DNA of 64,000 nt from Microbacterium yannicii (lineage in GTDB: Bacteria; Actinomycetota; Actinomycetes; Actinomycetales; Microbacteriaceae). A model generated the notes under the pieces. That model ran no database searches. It was not told the DNA's origin and was given only the letters and a program-made list of their open reading frames with translations. Below, piece by piece: positions 26,079 to 35,349 of the stretch. The translations under genes and the position numbers were made by a program. Location of the stretch: NCBI RefSeq assembly GCF_024055635.1, contig NZ_JAMXMB010000025.1:1-64000 (forward strand), in the 5' to 3' direction. Numbering within the stretch: the first letter of the stretch is position 1; every line of letters starts with the position of its first letter.

Positions 26079-26079
26079 C

Positions 26080-27015
26080 ATGGCCACCCTCACCGAAGCC
26101 GTCCGATCCACGCCGGCCGGGACGACTCGTCGCCGTGCCGCCCGCACGCGCACGGACTCGTCGCGCGCACCCGCGACCTACTACTGGATGGTGTGGCCGG
26201 CGGTCATCGCGTTCGCGGCCTTCCACACCCTCCCGGTCGTCGTCGGCATCTTCTTCAGCTTCACGAACTACGCCGGCTACGGCGCATGGAACTTCGTGGG
26301 CCTGTCGAACTACCTCAACCTGTTCCGGGACGATCGCGTGCTGCAGGCGTACGGGTTCTCGTTCCTGTTCGCGATCGTCGCGACGATCCTGACGAACGCG
26401 TTCTCGCTGGCCATCGCGCTCGGGCTCAACGCCAAGATCAAGGCGCGGAACTTCTGGCGCGGCGTGTACTTCGTGCCCTACATCCTGGCCATCCTGGTGA
26501 TCGGCTACGTGTTCCAGTTCTTCTTCTCGAACTCGCTGCCGAAGATCCTGTCGGGGATCCCGCTGTTCCGAGACAACATCCTGACCAACGAGACGTGGGC
26601 CTGGACCGCCATCGTCGCGCTGGCCGTGTGGCAGGCCTGCGCCTTCGCGATCATCATCTACCTCTCCGGGCTGCAGACGATCCCCGCGGAACTCTACGAG
26701 GCGTCCTCCCTCGACGGGGCGTCGCCCTGGCGGCAGTTCCGCTCGATCACCTTCCCGCTCATCGGCGCGTTCTTCACCATCAACGTGGTGCTGAGCCTGA
26801 AGGGCTTCCTGCAGGTCTTCGACCCGATCGTCGCGCTCACCAACGGCGGACCGGGCACGTCGACCGAATCGGTGACGCTGCTCATCTTCCGGGGTGGCTT
26901 CTCAGGCGGCGAGTTCGCCTACCAGACGGCCAACGCGGTGGTCTTCTTCATCGTGATCACCGTCGTCTCGCTCTTCCAATTCCGGGTCCTTCAGCGCAGA
27001 GAGGCCGATTTCTGA
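26080..27015 (+). CDS. Sugar ABC transporter permease (MalF type)
   Basis: A 311-residue inner-membrane permease with six predicted helices after a ~25-residue Arg-rich cytoplasmic N-terminus. The EAA loop, which contacts the ATPase, is read as EASSLDGASPWRQFRSITFPLI (about 207-228), the EAAxxDGA-type signature with Ser at its third position. It starts one base after the binding-protein stop, with GGAGA as ribosome site, and ends in an overlap (TGATG) with the second permease. It belongs to the carbohydrate uptake transporter-1 (CUT1) group and forms the channel with the next gene product. Confidence 0.93.
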   Translation: MATLTEAVRSTPAGTTRRRAARTRTDSSRAPATYYWMVWPAVIAFAAFHTLPVVVGIFFSFTNYAGYGAWNFVGLSNYLNLFRDDRVLQAYGFSFLFAIVATILTNAFSLAIALGLNAKIKARNFWRGVYFVPYILAILVIGYVFQFFFSNSLPKILSGIPLFRDNILTNETWAWTAIVALAVWQACAFAIIIYLSGLQTIPAELYEASSLDGASPWRQFRSITFPLIGAFFTINVVLSLKGFLQVFDPIVALTNGGPGTSTESVTLLIFRGGFSGGEFAYQTANAVVFFIVITVVSLFQFRVLQRREADF

Positions 27016-27932
27016 TGACCACCATGACCAACACCTCGTCACAGCTCGAACAGGACGCGGACGCGATCACGCCGACTGTCCGGCGCCGGCGCCGCAACGT
27101 GGCCGACGACGACACCCGCAGGACCAACTGGTGGGCCACCGCCTTGATAGCGGTCTGCTCGCTCACCGTGCTGATCCCGCTGTACCTCGCGGTCGTCGTC
27201 GCCCTGAAGACGCCGGAACAGCTGACGCAGGGCACGGGGTTCGAGATTCCCAACCCGATCCGCTGGGAGAACTTCGCAGACGCCTGGGTGCGCACCAGCT
27301 TCCCGCAAGCGCTGCTGAACACGGCGATCATCACCGTCGGCTCGGTGGTCTTCACGCTGCTGACGAGCTCGATCGTGGCGTACGCCCTGGCCCGCAACAT
27401 CCACCGGCCGTTCTTCAAGGGCGTGTTCTTCTACCTGCTCGCCGCGCTGTTCATCCCCTTTCCGATCATCATGCTGCCGCTGGTGAAGCAGACCTCGATC
27501 CTCGGCCTCGACAACCAGGCCGGCATGATCATCCTCTACACGATCTACGGGCTGTCACTGAACATATTCATCTACACGGCCTACATCCGCTCGATCCCGA
27601 TCGAGCTCGAGGAGGCGGCTCGCGTCGACGGCGCCTCCACCTGGCGGACCTTCTGGTCGGTGATCTTCCCGCTGCTGATGCCGATGAACGCGACCGTCGG
27701 CATCATCACGTGCGTCTGGGCGTGGAACGACTTCATCATGCCCCTGGTGGTGCTGACCGAGCCCTCCGCACGGACGCTCTCCCTCGCGCAGTACGTGTTC
27801 CAAGGGCAGTTCAACACCGACTACACCGTCGCGTTCGCTTCGTACCTCATGGCGATGGCACCGCTTCTGATCGTGTACATCTTCAGCCAGCGCTGGGTGA
27901 TCTCGGGCGTCACGCGCGGCTCGATCAAGTGA
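27015..27932 (+). CDS. Sugar ABC transporter permease (MalG type)
   Basis: A 305-residue CUT1 permease partner. A polar ~40-residue N-terminus is followed by six helices. The EAA loop appears as EEAARVDGASTWRTFWSVIFP (about 197-217), and the protein ends with the typical ISGVTRGSIK. The ATG at 27015 shares its A with the preceding TGA stop, so translation is coupled. A strong bidirectional hairpin built from GGATGCC/GGCATCC follows within 10 bp and closes the alpha-galactoside operon. Confidence 0.93.
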   Translation: MTTMTNTSSQLEQDADAITPTVRRRRRNVADDDTRRTNWWATALIAVCSLTVLIPLYLAVVVALKTPEQLTQGTGFEIPNPIRWENFADAWVRTSFPQALLNTAIITVGSVVFTLLTSSIVAYALARNIHRPFFKGVFFYLLAALFIPFPIIMLPLVKQTSILGLDNQAGMIILYTIYGLSLNIFIYTAYIRSIPIELEEAARVDGASTWRTFWSVIFPLLMPMNATVGIITCVWAWNDFIMPLVVLTEPSARTLSLAQYVFQGQFNTDYTVAFASYLMAMAPLLIVYIFSQRWVISGVTRGSIK

Positions 27933-27938
27933 CGTGAA

Positions 27939-27969
27939 GAGCGGATGCCGCACGCAGCGGCATCCGCTC
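27939..27969. terminator. Bidirectional terminator, GGATGCC/GGCATCC type
   Basis: GAGCGGATGCCGC pairs perfectly (13 bp) with GCGGCATCCGCTC around a five-base loop, between convergent stops at 27932 and 27973. Confidence 0.75.
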
Positions 27970-27972
27970 CCG

Positions 27973-28854
27973 TCAGTGCGCGTCGGCGAACAGCTGCAGC
28001 ATGTCGCGCACGAGCTGGTGCGGCGCCGTCTCGCAGGGCGCATGCCCCGTCGCGTACGTCGCGACGCGTGCGCCGATGCGAGCCGCGTACGCGTCGTGCT
28101 GCGCTTGCGGCCAGAGATCGTGCTCGCCCACGGCGATGAGCTTCGGGATGTCGATGGCCGCCACGTCGCCGGCGAAGTCGGGGGTGTCCATCATCAGTCC
28201 GACCACGTCGTCGATGCAGGCGCGTCCGGTGACGCCGAGCCGCTCGCGCACGAACGCGATGCGTCCCGGAGCGGTGCGGTTCAGGTTGTAGCGGATACCC
28301 CACAGGATGAGTCCTGCCGCCCGGTGCGGCGACATGTCGGAGATGGGGCCGATGTGCTTCACGCCGCGGAACACCTGGCCGGTCGCCGGCGGCGCCGCCA
28401 TCAGCGTGAGGCTGCGGAACAGGTCGGGGCGGGCGACCAGGGCGAGCTCGGTCACCAGGCCCGCGAAGCTGTAGCCGAGCACGTGCGCCGGTCCGCCGTC
28501 TTCGAGGATGGCGACCAGGTCGTCGACGAACAGCGGATAGTCGTAGGAGTCACGCGGCGGCTCGAGATGTTGCGGCCCCGCGTCCACGGACTCGTAGTGC
28601 CCGGCGATGTCGTACGCCTCGACGCGGTAACCGGCCGCGGCCAGGAGTGGGAACAGCAGGACGAAGTCCTCCTTCGACCCCGCCACTCCCGGGACGAGCA
28701 CGACGCGCGGCGCGCCAGGATCCCCGAGCCGCACGCGCGCCAGCCCGCCGCTGGGGGCAGGGAACACGTCGCGCTCGGTGCCGGCGGGGAACACATGCCA
28801 GTCGAGGTCGGGGAGGGCCTGGTCGCGCGCGAGCGCGTCGTCGATCGTCGTCAT
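27973..28854 (-). CDS. Alpha/beta hydrolase
   Basis: A 293-residue serine hydrolase of the alpha/beta fold. The nucleophile elbow is GYSFAG (Ser near residue 121), the oxyanion-loop region is LVPGVAGSKEDF (about 53-64), and the catalytic His is likely in TYATGHAPCETAPH near the C-terminus, with Asp in the preceding AVGEHDLWPQ block. The substrate is unknown; it resembles esterases or proline-iminopeptidase-like enzymes. It follows a carboxylesterase gene by 13 bp, and a TAGTCT box ten bases before its ATG overlaps that gene's stop codon, so it may have its own promoter. Confidence 0.85.
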   Translation of the reverse strand: MTTIDDALARDQALPDLDWHVFPAGTERDVFPAPSGGLARVRLGDPGAPRVVLVPGVAGSKEDFVLLFPLLAAAGYRVEAYDIAGHYESVDAGPQHLEPPRDSYDYPLFVDDLVAILEDGGPAHVLGYSFAGLVTELALVARPDLFRSLTLMAAPPATGQVFRGVKHIGPISDMSPHRAAGLILWGIRYNLNRTAPGRIAFVRERLGVTGRACIDDVVGLMMDTPDFAGDVAAIDIPKLIAVGEHDLWPQAQHDAYAARIGARVATYATGHAPCETAPHQLVRDMLQLFADAH

Positions 28855-28864
28855 CGCGACTGTG

Positions 28865-28870
28865 AGACTA
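28865..28870 (-). promoter_or_regulatory. -10 box (TAGTCT) of the alpha/beta hydrolase gene, sharing a stop codon
   Basis: TAGTCT lies ten bases before the ATG at 28854. Its TAG is the stop codon of the upstream carboxylesterase gene. The predicted leader is only a few bases long. Confidence 0.4.
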
Positions 28871-30364
28871 CCGCTCGGGAAGGCCGTCGAGCTCGTCCTG
28901 ACGCGGCGCGTAGTCGATATGGCCGCCGTCGGCGTCGAACGCCTGCACCGGCCGGCGGCTCGACCACGCCTCCCAGCCCGGATCGCCGCTCAAGACGAAC
29001 GAGACCCAGGCGCGGTGCATCGCGTCGGCGAGCGCCTGCGGACCGTCCGGACCGCCGATGCCGATCGCATCCGGCTGCGCGAGGCGGTCGAAGACGAAGC
29101 CGAGCTCCATGACGTGCGCGGCGCCGAGCCTGTCGACGGGGCTGCGCCACCGGAACTCGTACACCCAGGTCCCCGCATCCGCCGCCGATACCCGGCTGTC
29201 GGCGAACCGCGTGATGGGTCCCCGCAGCAGGATGTCGGTGACCACCTCGCCGAGCACCTCGCCCGGGGAGGCGTCCGGACGACGCGCGCGATGCGCGCGC
29301 ACGATCCGCGCGGGAACGCGTGCCGCAAGCCGCGCCGCGGCCACAGTGAGCCACGTGGCCTTGTCGACCGCACCGGAGGGCACGAGCCACAGCCGGTACT
29401 CCTCGCTCGTGGATCCGATGAGGACCGGGATGCCGCGACCCGCCCCCGCCAGCAACGCGTCCAGGGGATTGCGCGGGACGGCCTCGCCGCCGATCGCGAG
29501 CGCGACCGTCGGACCGCCGCCGAGGGGCGATCCTCCAGCAGCCACCGCGGTCTGCTGCGCCACGAGGTCGGCGGGCGGCACGGCTGCGAACGCCTCACGC
29601 GTGGCGGCGACCTTGAGCCGCTTCGCGATCTCACGCGTCATGCGCGCCGCCTTCGTTCGGGGCTGCGCCACCAGCGGCCCGGACTGCAGGATCGCCCGGT
29701 CGAACAGCTCCCCCGCGTGCGGCTGAGCGAGGAGCGCTGTCAGCGTGTTGGCCCCGGCGGAGTGCCCCATGACCGTGACCCGGCCCGGATCGCCTCCGAA
29801 CGCCGCGATCTCGCGGCGTACCCAGCGCAAGGCCGCCTGCTGGTCGAGGACGCCGAGATTCTGCGGCACGTCGTCGAGCACCGCGAAACCCTCCTGGCCG
29901 AGGCGGTACTGGATCGACACGTACACGATGCCGTGGCGGGCGAACCGCTCGCCGTCATAGGTGGGCAGCGCGGTCGTGCCGCGGGTCAGCGCACCCCCGT
30001 GCACGAACACCAGCACCGGAAGCGCCGCTTCAGGTGGGCGGTCGGCGGGTGTCCAGACGTTGACGGTCAGGATGTCGTCGCCCGGCACCTCGACGGTGGC
30101 GAGGTACGTCGCGATCGCCGGGGCGTACGGGCGCTGCGGGGCCGTCGAGCCGAAGGCCGTGGCATCCCGCTGGCCTGTCCATGCGGGTGAGGGCACCGGA
30201 GGAGCGAAGCGGAGATCGCCGACCGGCGGAGCCGCGTACGGGATGCCGAGAAAGCGTTCGATCCCGCCCTCGCGGCTGCCGCGGACGCTGCCCGCGCTGA
30301 GCGTCACCACCGGCGGAGCCGACGCCGATGGGCTCGCGAGGGCGTCGGTCGCAGCATCCGTCAT
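28868..30364 (-). CDS. Type-B carboxylesterase
   Basis: A 498-residue esterase of the carboxylesterase type-B (esterase_lipase) family. Seen are GIPYAAPPVG near residue 40, the DDILTVNVWTP block (EDCLxLNVxxP-type signature), the oxyanion FVHGGALTRG, and the nucleophile Ser in VMGHSAGANT (near 206). Catalytic Glu and His positions follow farther along (STSEEYRLWL; AAHVMELGFVF). No signal peptide is present. It probably hydrolyses short acyl or p-nitrobenzyl-type esters; the natural substrate is unknown. The ATG at 30364 has GAGGGGACGAG in front of it. It and the downstream hydrolase form a likely two-gene unit. Confidence 0.9.
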   Translation of the reverse strand: MTDAATDALASPSASAPPVVTLSAGSVRGSREGGIERFLGIPYAAPPVGDLRFAPPVPSPAWTGQRDATAFGSTAPQRPYAPAIATYLATVEVPGDDILTVNVWTPADRPPEAALPVLVFVHGGALTRGTTALPTYDGERFARHGIVYVSIQYRLGQEGFAVLDDVPQNLGVLDQQAALRWVRREIAAFGGDPGRVTVMGHSAGANTLTALLAQPHAGELFDRAILQSGPLVAQPRTKAARMTREIAKRLKVAATREAFAAVPPADLVAQQTAVAAGGSPLGGGPTVALAIGGEAVPRNPLDALLAGAGRGIPVLIGSTSEEYRLWLVPSGAVDKATWLTVAAARLAARVPARIVRAHRARRPDASPGEVLGEVVTDILLRGPITRFADSRVSAADAGTWVYEFRWRSPVDRLGAAHVMELGFVFDRLAQPDAIGIGGPDGPQALADAMHRAWVSFVLSGDPGWEAWSSRRPVQAFDADGGHIDYAPRQDELDGLPER

Positions 30365-30493
30365 CTCGTCCCCTCTTGGCGGGCACCGTCGCGCGCTCGT
30401 ACTCACATTCGGCCAGCGTGGGACTCAGTGTCAAGCGAGGGCACTCCCGCGTCGGCCGGGCTAGTCTGGTCAGCGCCCCGGCGAGAGGTGACG

Positions 30494-31669
30494 ATGACCG
30501 GCAGCAGCGTTCCCCCCACCGCGACCACCGCGGCGGGGTCCACCGGCCGCCAGCGACGGCGCACGCCCTTCTGGGACAACGCCCGCTTCGCCTGCATCGT
30601 CCTGGTCGTGTTCGGCCACGCCGTGCAGCGCCTGACGTACGACTCCGACATCGCACTGAGCCTCTACCTCGTCGTGTACGCGTTCCACATGCCGGCGTTC
30701 GCCGTGATCTCGGGGTACTTCTCCAAGTCGGATGCCCCCACGAGGACGCAGATGGCGCGCGTCATCACCGACATCCTGCTGCCGTACATCGTGTTCGAGG
30801 GGCTGTGGACCCTCACGAAGTGGCTCGTCGAGGGGCAGGCCAACCCCAACCTCACCGAGCCGTCGTGGACGCTCTGGTTCCTGCTGGCGCTGGGCATCTT
30901 CCGCGTCGTGCTCCCCTACCTCGCGCTGCTGCGCTGGCCGCTGCTCTGGACCGTCGCGATCTCGATAGGGGCGGGATACCTGCCCAACATCGACTCGACG
31001 TTCTCGCTGTCGCGGACTCTGGGGCTGCTCCCGTTCTTCACGCTCGGCTGGTGGCTGCGCGAGCACGACATCGTCGCCCGACTGCGGCTGCTGGACCGCC
31101 GCCCGTGGTGGGTGGTCGCCGGCAGCGTCGGCCTGTTCGCCGTCGCGGCGTGGACAGCGTGGTTCTTCGTCGACGACTGGCGCGCCATGAACCTGCGGGA
31201 GTGGCTCTTCTACGACGAGAACTACGCGTCCATCGGCGGCACCGAGTGGTGGGCCGGCGGCGTGCGCCTCGCCCTCATGATCGTGGCGGTCCTGCTGTCG
31301 GCGGCGTTCTTCGCGCTGCTGCCGCGGGACAGCCACTGGTGGACCCACTTCGGCCAGTACACGATGTACGTCTACCTGCTGCACTCGTTCGTGCTGTACC
31401 CGTTCCGTGAGAACGGCCTGCTGCGCAACGCCGAGCCCACCTGGCTCTGGCTGCCCCTGGTCATCGTCGGCTCCGTGCTCATCGCGCTGGGTCTCGCGAC
31501 GCGTCCGGTGCGGCGGCTCTTCCGCCCGCTCATCGAGCCGCGCCCGCGGTGGCTCTTCGCGGACCCCGCCCTCACTCGGCGGGAGGGGCGGCGCAGCGAC
31601 CCGACCGGGTCCCGCCGACCGCGCGAGCAACCGCGGACGCCGCGGCCCGACCCGCGCCAGAACGGCTGA
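30494..31669 (+). CDS. Acyltransferase family 3 membrane protein
   Basis: A 391-residue membrane O-acyltransferase with about ten hydrophobic segments. The N-terminal signature is DNARFACIVLVVFGHAVQR (about 23-41), where the His in FGHA is the family's conserved residue, followed by FHMPAFAVISGYFSK. It resembles the fucose-4-O-acetylase-like branch that acetylates envelope sugars; the acceptor is unknown. The ATG at 30494 is preceded by GAGAGG. A TAGTCT promoter box at 30472-30477 gives a short leader. The tail after about residue 345 is Arg/Pro-rich and probably cytoplasmic. It is convergent with efeB. Confidence 0.85.
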   Translation: MTGSSVPPTATTAAGSTGRQRRRTPFWDNARFACIVLVVFGHAVQRLTYDSDIALSLYLVVYAFHMPAFAVISGYFSKSDAPTRTQMARVITDILLPYIVFEGLWTLTKWLVEGQANPNLTEPSWTLWFLLALGIFRVVLPYLALLRWPLLWTVAISIGAGYLPNIDSTFSLSRTLGLLPFFTLGWWLREHDIVARLRLLDRRPWWVVAGSVGLFAVAAWTAWFFVDDWRAMNLREWLFYDENYASIGGTEWWAGGVRLALMIVAVLLSAAFFALLPRDSHWWTHFGQYTMYVYLLHSFVLYPFRENGLLRNAEPTWLWLPLVIVGSVLIALGLATRPVRRLFRPLIEPRPRWLFADPALTRREGRRSDPTGSRRPREQPRTPRPDPRQNG

Positions 31670-31685
31670 CGCCGCGCGTGGGAGC

Positions 31686-33008
31686 TCAGGCGAACAGCGC
31701 GGCTCCGACGAAGGAGCCAGGCTCGGCGCCTGCCGGAACGGCCCACAGCCCGGAGCCGACGTGGCGGATGTACTCGTTCATCGTGTCGGTGGACAGCGAC
31801 CGCTGCAGCCGCACGAACTGCGCGGGCGAGCGCTGATACGACAGGAAGAAGAGGCCGGCATCGAGGCGGCCGAGCTCGTTGTTGCCGTCGACGAAGTTGT
31901 AGCCGCGCCGCAGGATCCGCGTGCCGTCATTGAGGTCGGGGTGAGCGAGCCGCACGTGACTGGTGGTCGCGATCGCCGGCAGTCCGTCGGCGCCGGTGGC
32001 GTCGAGGTCGGGTTCGGTGAACTCGTCGCCGCCCGACAGCGGCGCCCCCTCGCCCTTGCTGCGGCCGATGATCGACTCCTGCTCCGAGAGGCGCACGCGG
32101 TCCCAGGTCTCGATGAGCATCGCGATCTTCCGTGCGACGAGGTATGAACCGCCCGCCAGCCAGGCGGGCTCGTCCGCGGCGCCGACCCACACATGGTCGG
32201 CGAGCGCCGCATCGTCGGTCGCGAGGATGTTCGCGGTGCCGTCCTTGAACCCGAAGAGGTTGCGTGGCGTCGCCTGCCCCGCCGTGGTGCGCGATGTGCG
32301 CCCGAAGCCGAGCTGCGACCACCGCAGGCGCGCGCGTCCGAAGGCGATGCGGCTGAGGTTGCGGATCGCATGCACGGCGACCTGCGGGTCGTCCGCGCAG
32401 GCCTGGATGCACAGGTCGCCGCCGGAGAGCGCGGGATCGAGGTCGTCACCGAGGAACACCGGCAGCGGCGCGAGCCGCGCCGGGCGCCGGGCCGCGAGGC
32501 CGTAACGATCGCCCTCGCCGTTCTCGAACAGCGTCGGGCCGAAGCCGAACGTGATCGTGAGGCCGCTCGCCGCGAGCCCGAGCGCCTCGCCGGTGTCGTC
32601 CGGCGGCGCCTCGGGCGATCCGCCCACGGCCCCGGTCGCGCTGACGTCGAGCCCCTGCGTCATGCGGGCCGCGGCATACGACCAGTCCTGGAGGAGCGTC
32701 ACCAGGTCGTCGCGGTCGGTACGCGCCATCATGTCGAACGAGGCGAAGTGCAGATGATCCTGCACGGGCGTCGTGATGCCGGCCTGATGCGCGCCGTAGT
32801 AGTCGAAGACGGATGCCGCGGCATCCTGTTCCCTCATGCGCCCGACCGCGACGCCTGCCGTGGCACCCGCCCCGGCGCCGAGCGCGAGACCGGCCGCACC
32901 CGCCCCGAGCGCCAGCCCGAGCACGCCCCGCCGTGAGAGACCGGTGCCCACCACCGGCGCTCCCGCGGGAGCGGGAGCGCCGGCGGAGCCGGTCGACGGG
33001 TCGGTCAC
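31686..33008 (-). CDS. efeB: Dyp-type peroxidase / deferrochelatase, Tat-exported
   Basis: A 440-residue haem peroxidase of the EfeB branch of the DyP family, third component of the EfeUOB ferrous-iron importer, also reported to release iron from haem. The twin-arginine export signal is SRRGVLGLALG (about 25-35) before a long Ala/Gly segment. The distal-side GxxDG motif is GFKDGTAN, and the proximal haem-ligand His is in VRLAHPDLNDGTRI (near residue 355). The GTG start comes one base after the efeO stop. As the last gene of the efeU-efeO-efeB operon it should be induced by iron limitation through the box at 35350. Confidence 0.93.
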   Translation of the reverse strand: MTDPSTGSAGAPAPAGAPVVGTGLSRRGVLGLALGAGAAGLALGAGAGATAGVAVGRMREQDAAASVFDYYGAHQAGITTPVQDHLHFASFDMMARTDRDDLVTLLQDWSYAAARMTQGLDVSATGAVGGSPEAPPDDTGEALGLAASGLTITFGFGPTLFENGEGDRYGLAARRPARLAPLPVFLGDDLDPALSGGDLCIQACADDPQVAVHAIRNLSRIAFGRARLRWSQLGFGRTSRTTAGQATPRNLFGFKDGTANILATDDAALADHVWVGAADEPAWLAGGSYLVARKIAMLIETWDRVRLSEQESIIGRSKGEGAPLSGGDEFTEPDLDATGADGLPAIATTSHVRLAHPDLNDGTRILRRGYNFVDGNNELGRLDAGLFFLSYQRSPAQFVRLQRSLSTDTMNEYIRHVGSGLWAVPAGAEPGSFVGAALFA

Positions 33009-33009
33009 G

Positions 33010-34239
33010 TCACGCCAGTACGGTGTTCGTGAGCTGGGCGAGCGGCTCGGCGAGGGCGTTGATCAGATCGGTCAGCTCGCGCTTGTCGTCGTCGGTGAGC
33101 TCGGTGTACACAACGAACCCGCCGTCGAGCGAGCCGTACTGCGCAAGCGCGGCCTCGAGGTCGGCGTAACCGGCGTCGATCTCGTCGGCGAGCGCCGCGC
33201 CGTCGTCACCCTGCGCCACGGCGAAATCGCGTACCAGCGAGAACGCCATCTTGGAGCCCTCGACGTTGGCGGCGAAGTCCGAGAGGTCGGTACCCGACCA
33301 CCAGTCCTCCTCGCCCTGGATCTTGCCGTTGGCGACCTCATCGAGGAGCGCGATGGCGCCGTTGGAGATGCCGGCGATGCCCTGGGCGTCGAGCGACTCC
33401 TGGAAGTCGTCGGAGTGCACGTAGTCGTACAGCTCCTGCACGTCGGCGATCAGCTGGTCGCCGAACGCCGCGCGCTCCGCCTCGGTCGACGGGGCCCAGT
33501 CCTGCCAGGCGGGCGTCGCGCCGTCGGCGTTGAGCGCGTCGGCGGCCGGCACCCACAGATCCTTCTCGATGCGGTGGAAGCCGGTCCAGTCGAGCTCTTC
33601 GGCCACCGCATCGACCTCACGGTAGTCGATGCGCGGGTCGAGATCGCCGAGCGCCTCGGCGACGGGTTCGATGCGCTCGTAGTACGCGCGCACGAGGGCG
33701 AACTGGGAACGCGCGGTCTCGTCGTCGCCGGACTCGTACGCGGCGACGAACTCCGACACTGCCGGGGCGAGCTGCCCGACCTGGTCCTTGACGAAGGCGG
33801 CGTAGAGGCCGACCGCCTGCTCCTTCTGCTCGGCATCCTCGCCCGAGAGCTCGACAGCATCGCCCGACACGGCGAAGGCCGCGCGGCCGACGCCGTCGCC
33901 GATCATGCCCGGCTTGCACACCGTGAAGTAGTCGCCCGGCTGCGCGACGACCGTGAGGGTGCGCGATGCGCCGGGCGCGATGTTCTCGACCTCGCCGACG
34001 ATCCGCAGGCCGTCGTCGGCGAGCAGGTAGAACTCGGTGACCTCGTCGCCGTCGTTGCTCACGTCGAAGCTCAGCGTCCCGCTCTTCGCAGCGTCGCCCG
34101 AGACCTCGCATCCGGAGGCCGTCGACGACACGCTCAGCGCGTCGGATGAGGCGGCCTCGCTCTTCGCGACGCAACCGGACAGGATGAGGGCGCCGAGGCC
34201 GGCGACGGCGAGCGCCGGTATGAGACGACGGGCGGTCAT
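33010..34239 (-). CDS. efeO: Iron uptake lipoprotein EfeO
   Basis: A 409-residue lipoprotein. The lipobox LSGC places the anchored Cys at residue 23. The N-terminal domain (about 35-130) is cupredoxin-like, and the C-terminal domain (about 145-400) is the all-helical M75/EfeM-type region with the iron-binding HxxE motif read as FHRIEKDLW. In the EfeUOB system EfeO is thought to present iron to the EfeU channel. The ATG at 34239 overlaps the efeU stop (ATGA). The order efeU-efeO-efeB matches the canonical operon. Confidence 0.95.
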   Translation of the reverse strand: MTARRLIPALAVAGLGALILSGCVAKSEAASSDALSVSSTASGCEVSGDAAKSGTLSFDVSNDGDEVTEFYLLADDGLRIVGEVENIAPGASRTLTVVAQPGDYFTVCKPGMIGDGVGRAAFAVSGDAVELSGEDAEQKEQAVGLYAAFVKDQVGQLAPAVSEFVAAYESGDDETARSQFALVRAYYERIEPVAEALGDLDPRIDYREVDAVAEELDWTGFHRIEKDLWVPAADALNADGATPAWQDWAPSTEAERAAFGDQLIADVQELYDYVHSDDFQESLDAQGIAGISNGAIALLDEVANGKIQGEEDWWSGTDLSDFAANVEGSKMAFSLVRDFAVAQGDDGAALADEIDAGYADLEAALAQYGSLDGGFVVYTELTDDDKRELTDLINALAEPLAQLTNTVLA

Positions 34240-35276
34240 GCTTCTCCTTGCGGGGACGGGACGGAAGATGAACGGTGAGGACCGGTCACCGAGGATGCGG
34301 ACGTGGGCGACGCAGCGGTCGCCGCTACGGGCGCCGCCGTCGGGGCTGCAGGCGCCGCCACGGCGGCTGCGGGTGCGGGGCGGGCGGCCGGGCGCGAGCG
34401 CAGCTGCCCGCGCAGCCAGATGCCGCCGACGATGCCGACGTAGAGCACCCAGGCGGTGACCTGCAGCCACGACATGCGCGGCATGAAGCCGACGGTCGCC
34501 TGCAGGATCGCGGCCACGGCGCTGCCGGGGGCGATCGAGGCGGTGACATCGAAGGCCCACCCGAACGGGAAGGCCGCCCAGCCGATGGCGACGTCGCCGG
34601 TGGCGGGATCGACGGGCGCGGCGGCCGTGAAGGGGCCGGGCAGCGCTCCGGCCTCCTGCAGGTCGTGGATCGCATAGGCGAGCACCCCGGCGGCCACGAT
34701 CACGAGGAAGGCGCCCGTCCAGCCGAAGAAGATGCGCAGGTCCAGTCGCAGCATGCCGCGGGCGAGGGCCCAGCCGAGCACCACGGCGGCCAGGAGGCCC
34801 AGGAGGGCGCCGGCGAGCGCCGCCGGAGCCTCGCCGAAGGACTGCACCATCGACCAGAGCAGCAGCGTGGTCTCGACGCCCTCGCGCGCCACGGAGACGA
34901 ACCCGATGGCGACGAGCGCCCAGAGCCCGCCGGTGGCGAGCGCGCGGTCCACGCCGCCTTCGAGCGTGCGCTTGAGGGTGCGGGCGGTGCGCTGCATCCA
35001 GAAGATCATCCACGTGACCATCGCCACGGCCAGGAGCGACAGGGTGCCGCCCAGCAGCTCCTGCGCCTCGAACGTCAGCGAGTACGCCCCGAAGGTCAGG
35101 ACGGCGCCGATCACGAGCGCCAGGGCGATGGCGAGCCCGACACCTGCCCAGAGCCGCGGCAGGACGTCGCGCCGGCCGAGCCTGGACAGGTACGCGACGA
35201 GGATGCCGACGACGAGCGCGGCTTCGAGGCCTTCACGCAGGCCGATGAGGAAGGTGGCGAGCAACGGGTTTCCCAA
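34236..35276 (-). CDS. efeU: Ferrous iron permease EfeU (FTR1 family)
   Basis: A 346-residue membrane permease with seven predicted helices. Both iron-binding REGxE motifs are present: REGLE (about 14-18) in the first helix and REGVE (near 130) in the fourth. After the last helix (near residue 300) a low-complexity Ala/Pro/Ser tail of about 45 residues follows; this is longer than usual and has no obvious role. The TTG at 35276 starts the protein exactly where homologues begin. A DtxR/IdeR-like box lies 74-92 bp upstream, so the whole operon is probably repressed by iron. Confidence 0.93.
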   Translation of the reverse strand: MGNPLLATFLIGLREGLEAALVVGILVAYLSRLGRRDVLPRLWAGVGLAIALALVIGAVLTFGAYSLTFEAQELLGGTLSLLAVAMVTWMIFWMQRTARTLKRTLEGGVDRALATGGLWALVAIGFVSVAREGVETTLLLWSMVQSFGEAPAALAGALLGLLAAVVLGWALARGMLRLDLRIFFGWTGAFLVIVAAGVLAYAIHDLQEAGALPGPFTAAAPVDPATGDVAIGWAAFPFGWAFDVTASIAPGSAVAAILQATVGFMPRMSWLQVTAWVLYVGIVGGIWLRGQLRSRPAARPAPAAAVAAPAAPTAAPVAATAASPTSASSVTGPHRSSSVPSPQGEA

Positions 35277-35349
35277 GATGGTGCGAAATGACGCGGCGCC
35301 CCGTCGCGCCTCGGCACTCCTGCGGTGTGATGCGCGTGGCGGTTCGACG

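Noticed and set aside
28868..30364. The two hydrolase genes and acyltransferase as a secondary-metabolite cluster
   Set aside because: No synthase, carrier protein or tailoring set is present, and the acyltransferase is on the opposite strand with its own promoter.
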